From Mauremys mutica (Eukaryota; Chordata; Testudines; Geoemydidae): 64,000 nt of DNA. The notes below the pieces were generated by a model, which saw nothing but the letters and a program-made list of their open reading frames with translations, made no database searches and had not been told where the DNA came from. This document shows, piece by piece, positions 52,862 to 61,540 of this stretch. Position 1 is the first letter of the stretch, and each line of letters begins with the position of its first letter. Location of the stretch: assembly GCF_020497125.1 (NCBI RefSeq), contig NC_059082.1, positions 51,668,524 through 51,732,523 of the forward strand, read 5' to 3'. The translations under genes were made by a program, and so were the position numbers.

Positions 52862-54176
52862 TCCTCAAGGAAACCATTTTGAAGCACTTGGAGGAGAGGA
52901 AGGTGATCAGGAACAGTCAACATGGATTCACCAAGGGCAAGTCACGCCTGACCAACCTGATTGCCTTCTATGATGACATAACTGGCTCTGTGGATATGGG
53001 GAAAGCAGTGAACGTGATATATCTTGACTTTAGCAAAGCTTTTGATATGGTCTCCCACAGTATTCTTGCAAGCAAGTTAAAATAGTGTGGATTGGATGAA
53101 TGAACTATAAGGTGGATAGAAAGCTGGCTAGATTGTCGGGCTCAATGGGTAGTGATCAATGGCTCCATGTCTAGTTGGCAGCTGGTATCAAGGGGAGTGC
53201 CCCTGGGATTGGTCTTGGGGCCGGTTTTGTTCAATGTCTTTATTAATGATCTGGATGATGTGATAAATTGCACCCTCAGCAAGTTTGAGGATGAAACTAA
53301 GCTGGGGGGAGAGGTAGATATGCTGGAGGGTAGAGATAGGGTCCAGAGTGACCTAGACAAATTGGAGGACTGGGCCAAAAGAAATCTGATGAGGTTCAAC
53401 AAGGACAAGTGCAGAGTCCTGCACTTAGGAAGGAAGAATCCCATGCACCGCTACAGGCTGGGGACCAACTGGCTAAGCAGCAGTTCTGCAGAAAAGGACC
53501 TGGGGATTACAGTGGACGAGAAGCTGGATATGAGTCAGCAGTGTGCCCTTGTTGCCAAGCAGGCCAACAGCATATTGGGCTGTATTAGTAGGAGCACTGC
53601 CAGCAGATCGAGGGAAGTGATGATTTCCCTCTATTCGGCACTGGCGAGGCCACATCTGGAGTATTGTGTCCAGTTTTGGGCCTTCCACTACAGAAAGGAT
53701 GTGGACAAATTGGAGAGAGTCCAGCGGAGGGCAACAAAAATGATCAGTGGGCTGGAGCACATGACTTATGAGGTGAGGCTGAGGGAACTGCGCTTGTTTA
53801 GTCTGCAGAAGAGTGAAGGGGGCTTTAATAGCAGCCTTCAACTACCTGAAGAGGGGTTCCAAAGAGGATGGAGCTAAGCTGTTCTCAATGGTGGCAGATG
53901 ACAGAACAAGAAGCAATGGTCTCAAGTTACAGTGTGGGAGGTCTAGGTTGGATATTAGGAAACACTATTTCACTAGGAGGGTGGTGAAGAACTGGAATGG
54001 GTTACATAGGGAGGTGGTGGAATCTCCTTCCTTAGAGGTTTTTAAGGCCCGGCTTGACAAAGTCCTGACTGGGATGATTTAGTTGGTGTTGGTCCTGCTT
54101 TGAGCAGGGGGTTGGACTAGATGACCTCCTGAGGTCTCTTCCAACCCTAATCTTCTATGATTGTATGATTCTATGG
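52862..54176 (+). mobile_element. CR1 LINE, RT domain to 3' terminus, inactivated
   Basis: The 5'-truncated copy enters at [19 protein letters not shown] and continues through [13 protein letters not shown] to an in-frame stop near 53083. The next block (SMSSWQLVSRGVPLG) carries a substitution in the usual VPQGS loop. The catalytic motif reads FEDE (53284-53295) instead of FADD. The longest open part is 53152-53877 and covers the [13 protein letters not shown] and [11 protein letters not shown] blocks; a frameshift near 53820 precedes the C-terminal stretch ending VLTGMI at about 54079. The 3' UTR has GTTGGACTAGATGACCTCC and repeated GATTNTATGATTCTATG. It is a close relative of the copy at 21509. 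Confidence 0.92.
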
Positions 54177-54179
54177 AAG

Positions 54180-54465
54180 GTGGTTTAGTGTGTGTGGGGG
54201 GGTCTTTTTGCTTCAAATTGCGTTAGTAGCTCCCTCAGGCAGGATCCGAGCATGGAGAGCATAAGGAAGGCTAGTGTGGTTTTACAAGCCCTTATCTTGT
54301 GTATATTTAAGTGCAGAGAATGTCTTCAATGCCAAGCTGCCTTGCAATTTTGCCTGTCTCTACAGAGGAACAGAAACAAGCAGGGTGAAGCAGGTGTTTG
54401 CATTTGTCTCTGCTTCCGTTTAAGGTGCCTAGTCATTTGCCTGATGTATGATTCCGCTCTTCAGG
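54180..54465. other. No gene recognised
   Basis: No feature seen. Confidence 0.4.
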
Positions 54466-54469
54466 CATG

Positions 54470-54862
54470 GTTGGCACATGAACCGCCTGTTTGGGGAGGC
54501 TAGTCCCCAGCCCTGCCCCTTCTGCCCGAGGACCCTCCCCTCCCCCTTTCCCCTGCCCCTTCCATCTCCCTCTCCTGCCAGAGTCCTGAGCCCCCCACCG
54601 CAGCTGCCAGCTCCCCCTGCCCCAGCCCCAGGGGGCCCCAGCACTGGCCTCCACTCCCCAAGTCCTGGGCCACAGGCCAGCCAGCCCTAGCCCCAGCCTA
54701 CTTTGGGGAAGAGGAGCAGCCTGCCTGGGCTGGGGCCACGGAGGAAGTGGCTGGAAGCAGGAGGGGACCTCGGGTTGGAGTGTGGGTGGGGACGGGGCTA
54801 CGGGTGGCAGTTTTGGGAGGCTCAGCCTCCCCTGGCCTGCGATACCCTTCGCCTATGGAGTC
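54470..54862. mobile_element. GC-rich segment resembling a hAT interior
   Basis: C-rich left half (CCCCTTCCATCTCCCTCTCC) and G-rich right half, with CAGCCTCCCCTGGCCTGC and CTTCGCCTATGG at the end; CATAGGCG is the reverse complement of that end. The layout resembles the GC-rich hAT miniature elements, but no paired left terminus or duplication was found. Frames on both strands are composition effects. Confidence 0.4.
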
Positions 54863-54869
54863 AGGCCAT

Positions 54870-55212
54870 GGAAATCAGAGGTGTCAGGATTTGGAGTCAA
54901 GACACAAATTAGATGTGTTTTATCCTATGTATGAATTGCATTGGTATCCGAGCTAGGCACAGGCTCTGCAGCAATGGAGGGTAATCTTGGTTTGGTTGGA
55001 ACCAGTTTCCAGTGGTTGGAACCAGCTTCCAGTGGTGTGGGCAGAAATTTGGGTCACAGTCCCAATCCCTATGTCCCCCTAAGATCCCAATGGTACAACC
55101 GCTGGGCCTAGAGTCACTCATAGTCAAAACAACCAGCTGCTCTTAGCCCAGGTGTGGCAGCCTGTCTGTGTGTGCTCCAGGGGGGATGGGGTTGTGGCAT
55201 TGCTCACACTCA
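54870..55212. other. No gene recognised
   Basis: A short duplicated phrase GGTTGGAACCAGYTTCCAGTG occurs twice near 54995-55034. Nothing else seen. Confidence 0.45.
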
Positions 55213-55214
55213 CT

Positions 55215-55460
55215 TTGACTGGGATGGTCCTGAGGCTGAGGAAGAGGCATGGGCATGAGATGTGGGTTCGGTCCCTGGCTCTGCCACAGACTCTCTGTGT
55301 GACCATGGGCAAGCGGTATAATATCTCTGCCATCTGTGACATTTCCGTTGTCCATGTCAATTGTGAGCTCCTCAGGGCCGGGGTGATCTCTGGCTAAGTG
55401 TTTATATAGCACCTAGCACAACAGGGCCCTTGATCAGATGCGACTGCCATAGAAATAACA
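55215..55460 (+). repeat. MIR-like SINE, sense, with tail
   Basis: GTGGGTTCGGTCCCTGGCTC, CTCTGTGTGACCATGGGCAA, GAGCTCCTCAGGGCC and TTATATAGCACCTAGCACAA follow the MIR order from promoter box B to tail; GGTTCGGTCCC is a degenerate tRNA B box. Confidence 0.75.
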
Positions 55461-55464
55461 ACAA

Positions 55465-58450
55465 CAGATGCCCATCAGTGTGGCTTGGAGCAGGGGACTG
55501 CACAGTGGGATGGATTGAAGGGGACTGACTGACCCAGAGAAATCATGAGGCTCCTGACTTCTCAGCTACATGGGGGCCAAACGATTGCAGCTCTTAGTTC
55601 ACATGGGCCTGGGCTAGAAGCCTCATCCCAGCACAAGCACTGCATGGGGATGCCCAAGTGCTGAAAGCGCCGAGTCATCCAAGAAATGGTTGTTTGGCAG
55701 CGCCTCTTTTGCCTAGTGCAGACCGACCCTTGGTGTCATATAGCAGCGCTTGGCAATAAATTAAAGAGAAGTGTCAGATCTTGATTCAGCCTCTTGGTTT
55801 AAAGTCACTCATAAAAAACCTAACTGCTCTGTGCACTAAACCAGACTCAGATTAGAGCTGAGGGAGAGATCTCCTGTAGGCTTTGGGTGCAGGAGCAGGT
55901 CCCAGCATGGGAAAGCACATGACCCCAGGGTGGAGTTACGGGGAGGTAAAGAGAAACTCCCTCCTCCCCTTCTCCAGCAGGGTCCTCCTCCTCCCCTAGT
56001 CAGGCTGCTTCCCTTAATTCAGGAATGTCTATGGACATCGCAGGCCTTGCAACAGTGCGTGGAACAGTGAATGTTTTGGCTAGGAAATGGCTGAAGGGCC
56101 AGGCAATGAGAATGACAAAGGAACCATGATTTGCACAATACATGCGCTGGGAGCCATCCGTTTCATTATTCACTGGAATTTGGATAACAGGCGGAGGTCA
56201 CAAAAAATGTTCCCAAAGCCTGAACACGTCAGCGGATTTTAACACCAGTGATGTTCCCAACACTCCTGTGGCGAAGTGCTTAAACCATTTCAATCATCCA
56301 ATTGGGGAAGGAAACAACACCATGCACATTAGGGGCTGTCATCAACTCACCATCCTGCAGCATCCCCTGTGACATGGTGTTTCAGCAATTCTGCCTTGCT
56401 CTCATCCCCAGGACTTCAGCAGTGAGCTTGTCTTCCAGCAGGTCACACTGTGGTTCCATCCCATTATCTGTGTCCCAAAATAATGGCAATCAGCACAACA
56501 TCTTCAACCCCTCCAGGGCTCCTTGTCAGTCCCAAGCTTTTTCCAGGATGCTGGCTACCAGGTCCCTCGCAAAACCCCCAGACCAGACAAAATACAAACT
56601 AAGCAACTTCGACCCATCTCAGACTTGAGCCTTTCATCCATCTCACGTTCCTCCCAGTTCCTCCCAGTTCTTGACTCTTCTACTGAATGCTAACCCACAA
56701 GGATCCCTCCCTGGAACCTCACTACTTGTTCAAGGCCCATCACAGCAGCTAACACTACTCCTGTACATTTCCCCACAGTTCTTCCTCCAGCTGGCTTCAG
56801 ACAGGTCCTTCCCATAGAGAAAGCACTCCAGGCCACCTCACTCCTGGGTCTCCACCACCCCACCACTCTCAGCTCCTTCCTTTTAACTCCTCCCTGAGCC
56901 TGACACACCCTCCAGGTGTAACAAGGTGCAGCTAATAGAGCTCTCAGGCCTTCTCAGGGGATGTGGGGTTTATATACCCCCCTAAGAGAGACCAACCACA
57001 GAATGTGAATAATGAATAGAATGAATCATTTGTGGACAACGCATGGCGTGAAAACGATTGGTCCAAATTTTTCAGCTAATACTTACAAAGAGTGAGCTTT
57101 CAAATGAGTTGCAAACCAAACACAGGTCTGCATTTGTAACAGATCCAGTGCCATGTTCTCAGTTGGGGGAAATCCATGCAGCTTGACTGACATCAGAGCA
57201 GTGCCAGTTTAAACTGGTTGAGGAGCTGGCCCATTATTTGTAATGAATAGTTTGACCAGATCTGTCAGTCATTCCAAGAATGGTAGGGTGGGAAGGAGAC
57301 AAAAGGAAAGAGAGGACTTGTCTAGGGCTTGCTCAGGAAGGACTATCTAACTGTCTTTCATCTAATTGTTATCTACATTTATAGGCAGAGCTTGTACTAC
57401 CACCTCTAGTTAAGATTGCCCTTATAAAAGACCTTCTTGTCGGCTGTTTGAAAACGTTACCAAACTTCAGCTGTTTGGACTGAAATTTTCCATGCTGGGT
57501 GTCTGCCTCAAGATGAATTTTCTTTTCAAGGTTCAGCTAAAATGTTCCAGTCATTTCTAAGAACAAAATTAGGGGAAAGGTGTTGTTTTGCTATGTTAAA
57601 AAGATCTTTTAGCTCTTTGATTGAGAAGCTTGAGAAGGTGGGTCACCTTTTTGCCATCCCTGCAAAAATCTGCCCAAATTTGGGCAAATTATAAACCTTT
57701 TTCGAAAAAATCTCTCTTTGCACATGCTATGTAGAGACTTGTCAGACTCTCTGAAGAGTTCATCTGCATTGAGCATGCTCCAGCCCAGGGATGCAGCTGT
57801 TGAGTAGGTCTCTCCCTGCAGTTGCTGCTCCCAGGTGCTGGGGAATGCTGTGGCACCAGAACTGGGAAACTGTCTTTCCTGTGCTCTCAATGGTCCCCAT
57901 GCAAAGTGTGTCTCTCTTCCCCCTTTTAGTGCAGATCCATATAAAGGATGACAATCTATTACTGCTGCAGATTACGCCTATAGCTGAACTGGCAGAGGTC
58001 TGTTTGGTGGATCTAAAAGTGACCATGTGATGAACCATATGGGGGTGTCAGCATCATTTTACATGATGGAATTTGTTCAGTTTGCTTTTTTAAAAACCTA
58101 AGAAATTACACACATAAAACTATATTGAATAGTCACAAGTAAGGTGGCAAAGTCAAGCACTCAAAAATTAGGAAATGTGATAATTAAGGTAGTCTGTGCA
58201 ACCTTAATACTGTGCCCCTTGTGTGTATGCATTATGCTAAAGTCTTTAAGGACATGATCAGATACTATTTTTTCCACAGGCCCCCTGCCTCATTCAGAGC
58301 ACAGAATGGACTGTGAATGGATCAGAACTAGGTAGTGTAGGAGGCTGCAATCTGTAAGACTCCTGTTCCTTTGTTGCAGAAGTTGGAAGATATTTGGTGA
58401 CTGAGGCAGGAGACTGTAGGAAGAGAAAGGAGGGCCTCATGATTAAGGAA
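55465..58450. other. No gene recognised
   Basis: About 3 kb without recognisable genes or repeats. The stretch near 56140-56260 looks unique and could hold conserved non-coding DNA, but there is no sequence-only proof. Confidence 0.4.
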
Positions 58451-58454
58451 CTTG

Positions 58455-59155
58455 AATCATAGAAATGTAGGGTTGGAAGGGACCTCAAGAGGTCATCAAG
58501 TCCAACCCTCTGCACTGAGGCAGGACTGAGTAACCCTAGACCATCCCTGACAGGTGTTTGTCGAGCCTGTTCTTAAAAAACACCAATGACAGGGATTCCA
58601 CAACCTCCCTTGGAAGCCTATTCCAAAGCTTAACTCCCCTTATGGCTAGAAAGTTTTTTCTAATATCTAACCTACATCTCTCTGGCTGCTTTGCTTCTTG
58701 TCCTGCCTTCAGTGGACATGGAGAACAATTGATCACTGGTCTCTTCATAATAGCCCTTAGCAGATGTGAAGATTATTATTAGGTCCCCCCTCAGTTGTCT
58801 TTTATGAAGACTAAACATGCCCAGGTATTCAACCTTCCCTTACAGGTCAGGTTTAATAAACCTTGTTATCATTTTTGTTGCTCTCTTCTGGACTTTCTCC
58901 AATGTATTGAGTTTCTTCAAGTGTGGTGCCCAGAACTGGACACAGTGCTGCAGCTGAGACCTCACCAGAGCTGAGCAGAGCATGACAATTACCTCCCGTG
59001 TCTTACATAGAACACTTCTGTTAATACATTGCAGAATATTAGCCGTTTTTGCAACTGCATCACATTGTTGACTCATATCCAATTTGTGATACACTATATC
59101 ACCCAGATCCTTTCCAGCAGTACTATTGTCTAGCTGGTTATTCCCCATTTTGCAG
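58455..59155 (-). mobile_element. CR1 LINE, C-terminal RT to 3' end, antisense
   Basis: On the plus strand it begins AATCATAGAAATGTAGGGTTG then GAAGGGACCTCAAGAGG, the antisense CR1 terminus. Minus-strand frames show a [15 protein letters not shown] block (58536-58748) and, after a break, the KDLGDIVYHKLDMSQQCDAV and ILQCINRSVL blocks (58840-59148). These are the connection region and C terminus of the RT protein. It is frameshifted and 5'-truncated. Confidence 0.88.
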
Positions 59156-59167
59156 CTATGTGATCAG

Positions 59168-59828
59168 GGTGGATTTGCTTTAAATCAAATTGATTTAAAT
59201 CATGATTTAAATCACTAGTCAGGAAGACTTGATTTAATCATGGATTTCTATATAAAAGTGCATTCTTGTTGGTTGGTATAACCTTAATATATTCTTCACA
59301 ACTCAGAGATAGCTGTAGGTTTCATTTTTAGAAGGTACATAATATACATTTTAAAAGTGATTTATTTTGAAAACTTTTCAGATTAGTTTTACAGCTATAT
59401 AAGAAAATGAAAGATTGTTTGGTTGTTTCATTTACCAAAGGTAATTGAAGCAGATATTTATGAAGTCATTGGGAGGTGAACTATCTCCAGTTCAACAGGT
59501 TAATCATTAATACTTGGAGGATTTTCTTGCCATGCTGTATTAGGAGGAGAACATCACCAGACAGACATTTAAATGGTTTTATTTAACTAAAACAACAACT
59601 ATGTATTCTGGATTTTTTCTTCAACAGCAAACACATAATATTTTAACAAAACAAGCATATGAATTTTTGAATGTAGTTGAACATTCAAGTTTTTTAAAAT
59701 CAGGTTTGTTTTTGTTAAAATAGTTTTTAACTAAAATAGTTAGATGAAATATTTAAAAAAAACACAAAAATTAAATTGACTATGTCAGCCACGTCAACAT
59801 GAGACACTTAAAATATTGGGGACAAAAG
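59168..59828. mobile_element. AT-rich DNA-transposon-like segment with ATTTAAATC repeats
   Basis: Starts GGTGGATTTGCTTTAAATC, AAATTGATTTAAATCATG and ATTTAAATCACTAG, a cluster of palindromic GATTTAAATC motifs, then about 600 bases of AT-rich non-coding sequence. The terminus type is one I associate with a reptile DNA transposon, but the matching right terminus is missing, so the class is uncertain. Confidence 0.45.
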
Positions 59829-59829
59829 G

Positions 59830-59934
59830 GGCAGTGACGTTAAAGTGCTTTAACGTGGGCTGTGTACAGGCCGGAACGGCCACTTCTTATGGTACCGTTG
59901 TACCGGCCCGTATTGGCCCACTTTCACCTCTGCC
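59830..59934. mobile_element. hAT fragment with GTACCGG motifs
   Basis: GACGTTAAAGTGCTTTAACG (near-palindrome), CCGGAACGGCC, GGTACCGTTGTACCGGCCC and the end CACTTTCACCTCTG. The right end CACCTCTG fits a CAGAGGTG hAT terminus. No left terminus or duplication confirmed. Confidence 0.5.
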
Positions 59935-60345
59935 CTAGGATGAATTTCATCAGGCCCTGCTGACTTGAATACATCTAACTTATCTAAATATTTTTAAACT
60001 GTTCTTTCCCTATTTTGGCCTGCATTCCTTGTCCCTTATGAATATTGTTTTGAGTATCTGGTCACCATAAACCTTTTTAGTGAAAACTAAAGCAAAGTAA
60101 ACATTAAACACCTCAGCCTTCTTAAAGTCATCAGTTCTCCTTCCATACTAAGTGCAGGACCTACTCTGTCCTCAGTCTTTCTCTGGCTCCTAATGTAGTT
60201 AAAGAACCTCTTCTTATTGCCCTTTTTGTCCCTTGCCAGCTGTAACTCATTTGGGGCCTTAGTCTTTCTGATTTTGTCCCCGGGTGCTTGTGCTGTTCTT
60301 TTGTACTTCTCCATAGCAATCCCTTCTTGTTTCCACTTTTTTTTT
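59935..60345 (-). mobile_element. L3/CR1-like LINE, pre-RT coding region, antisense
   Basis: The minus-strand frame at 60087-60314 shows KIRKTKAPNELQLARDKKGN and KKRFFNYIRSQRKTEDRVGP, the conserved stretch just before the RT domain of CR1-group LINEs. On its other side the frame breaks before the expected NVYFALVF block. It probably belongs to the same antisense insertion as 58455-59155, separated by later insertions and loss of the RT core. Confidence 0.7.
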
Positions 60346-60524
60346 CATAGAATATCATGGTTGGAAGGGACCTCAGGTGGTCATCTAGTCCAACCCCCCC
60401 CTGCTGCTCAAAGCAGGACCAATCCTGATTTTTGCCCCAGATCCCTAAATGGCCCCCTCAAGGATTGAGCTCACAACAGTAGGTTTAGCAGGCTAATGCT
60501 CAAACCACTGAGCTATCCCTCTCT
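60346..60524 (-). repeat. Tortoise PolIII/SINE (Cry-type), tRNA-derived, antisense
   Basis: On the minus strand the 5' end reads AGGGATAGCTCAGTGGTTTG, a tRNA-like A box (TAGCTCAGTGG), followed by TTGTGAGCTCAATCC, a B-box-like motif. Then come the unique body (GGGGGCCATTTAGGGATCTG) and a tail identical in type to CR1 (GTCCAACCCCC / GGTTGGAAGGGACCTCAGG antisense). This tRNA head joined to a CR1-like tail is the hallmark of the cryptodiran turtle SINE, mobilised by CR1. Confidence 0.9.
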
Positions 60525-60529
60525 TTCTG

Positions 60530-60778
60530 AATAACTGGCACCCCCAAATAACTTGAGTTCTGCCCCCCATCTCCTTTGAGCAGGGGATTGCACTGCCTGA
60601 GCTGCGCCTCCTGCTGGCCATTCGCAGCTGTGGTTGTGGCTCACTGCATCTGTCCAGGAACAGAGAAGCTGGGCGACACTGCGCCCACCAACGGGTGTCT
60701 CCTGCAGAGACAGCGAAGCTCATCTCACCCTTGCTCTTGAGTCCTACAAGAGCGTGACACCGCTCCAGCCAAAACAAA
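60530..60778. other. Sequence upstream of the CpG island, no gene recognised
   Basis: Mixed sequence; no TATA box in a convincing position. Confidence 0.4.
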
Positions 60779-60989
60779 CCCAGCCGCCCCCCGCTTAACC
60801 CCGCCCGTGAGCCGAGGCGAGCCCGGGCCTTTGGCAGCCGATCCAGGCGTGTGTGACCTACATCCTCGGACGGGCGAGGTGAGAGGAAGGCGACGGCGCA
60901 GGAGCGCTAGGACCCGGCGGGCTCGGCCCGCCGGGGGCGGAGCCTGGGCGCGGCGAGGAAGGAGGCCAGTGGCTGAGCTCTCCCGGCAG

Positions 60990-61540
60990 AGACGGGGCGG
61001 GGGGACGTCCCCAGACACACACGCCCCGAGCCAGGACAAAGCGGGGAGCTGGCGGTGCAGCTGGGGCGCACAGGGATCCCAGGGGCGAGGCGGCTCAGAG
61101 ACCGTCCCCCCAGGGGCCGGGGGGCGCCGCGATGGAGCGGAGAGGCGGCGGCGGCCGGGCTGCGCGGCTGCTGCTGTCCGGGGACCAGCGAGGACCCCGC
61201 CCGGCGCCGGCAGCTGTAGCAACCCGGGGCGCTTGCCGCGCCTGAGCCGCTCCCTCCATCCCCGGCCCGGCCCGCGCTCCGGACCCGACCCGGCGGCAGC
61301 CCCGTGCCCGGGGCCATGAGGACCAGACCCCCCTAGCGGAGCCAGGCGAGCGGCGGAGGGGGCATGTCCCAGCCCCCCAGCGAAGCCAGGCGAGGCGGAG
61401 ACCGAGCCCCGTCCGGGGGCCCCCCAGGGGCACAGGGAGCGAGCCCCGCCCGGGCACGCAGGGCCGATCGTCGGCGGGCGAGGAGAAGGGAAGGCGAACG
61501 TGTGTGAGGGAGCCGGGGGCTCGCCCCAGCCCCCACCCAG
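60990..61540 (+). other. Putative untranslated exon 1 (start approximate)
   Basis: The exon would end at 61540, directly before GTAAGG. Three ATGs lie in it, each followed by an in-frame stop before the donor: 61132-61245 (37 codons, strong GCG-ATG-G context), 61316-61336 (6 codons) and 61364-61507 (47 codons). If all are in the mature transcript they are upstream ORFs, and the main start codon must be in a later exon beyond 64000. The transcription start cannot be fixed from sequence. The 420-codon and 261-codon frames on the minus strand over this region are stop-poor GC artefacts. Confidence 0.5.
61132..61245 (+). other. Upstream ORF, 37 codons
   Basis: ATG with G at -3 and +4, a near-optimal Kozak context. 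The peptide begins MERRGGGGRAARLLLSGD and ends in a stop inside the putative exon 1. No domain. Efficient initiation here would reduce translation of a downstream frame. Confidence 0.3.

Noticed and set aside
60346..60524. Possible tRNA gene on the minus strand, suggested by A- and B-box-like motifs
   Set aside because: The head is followed by a SINE body and CR1-like tail and cannot fold as a complete tRNA; it is a SINE.
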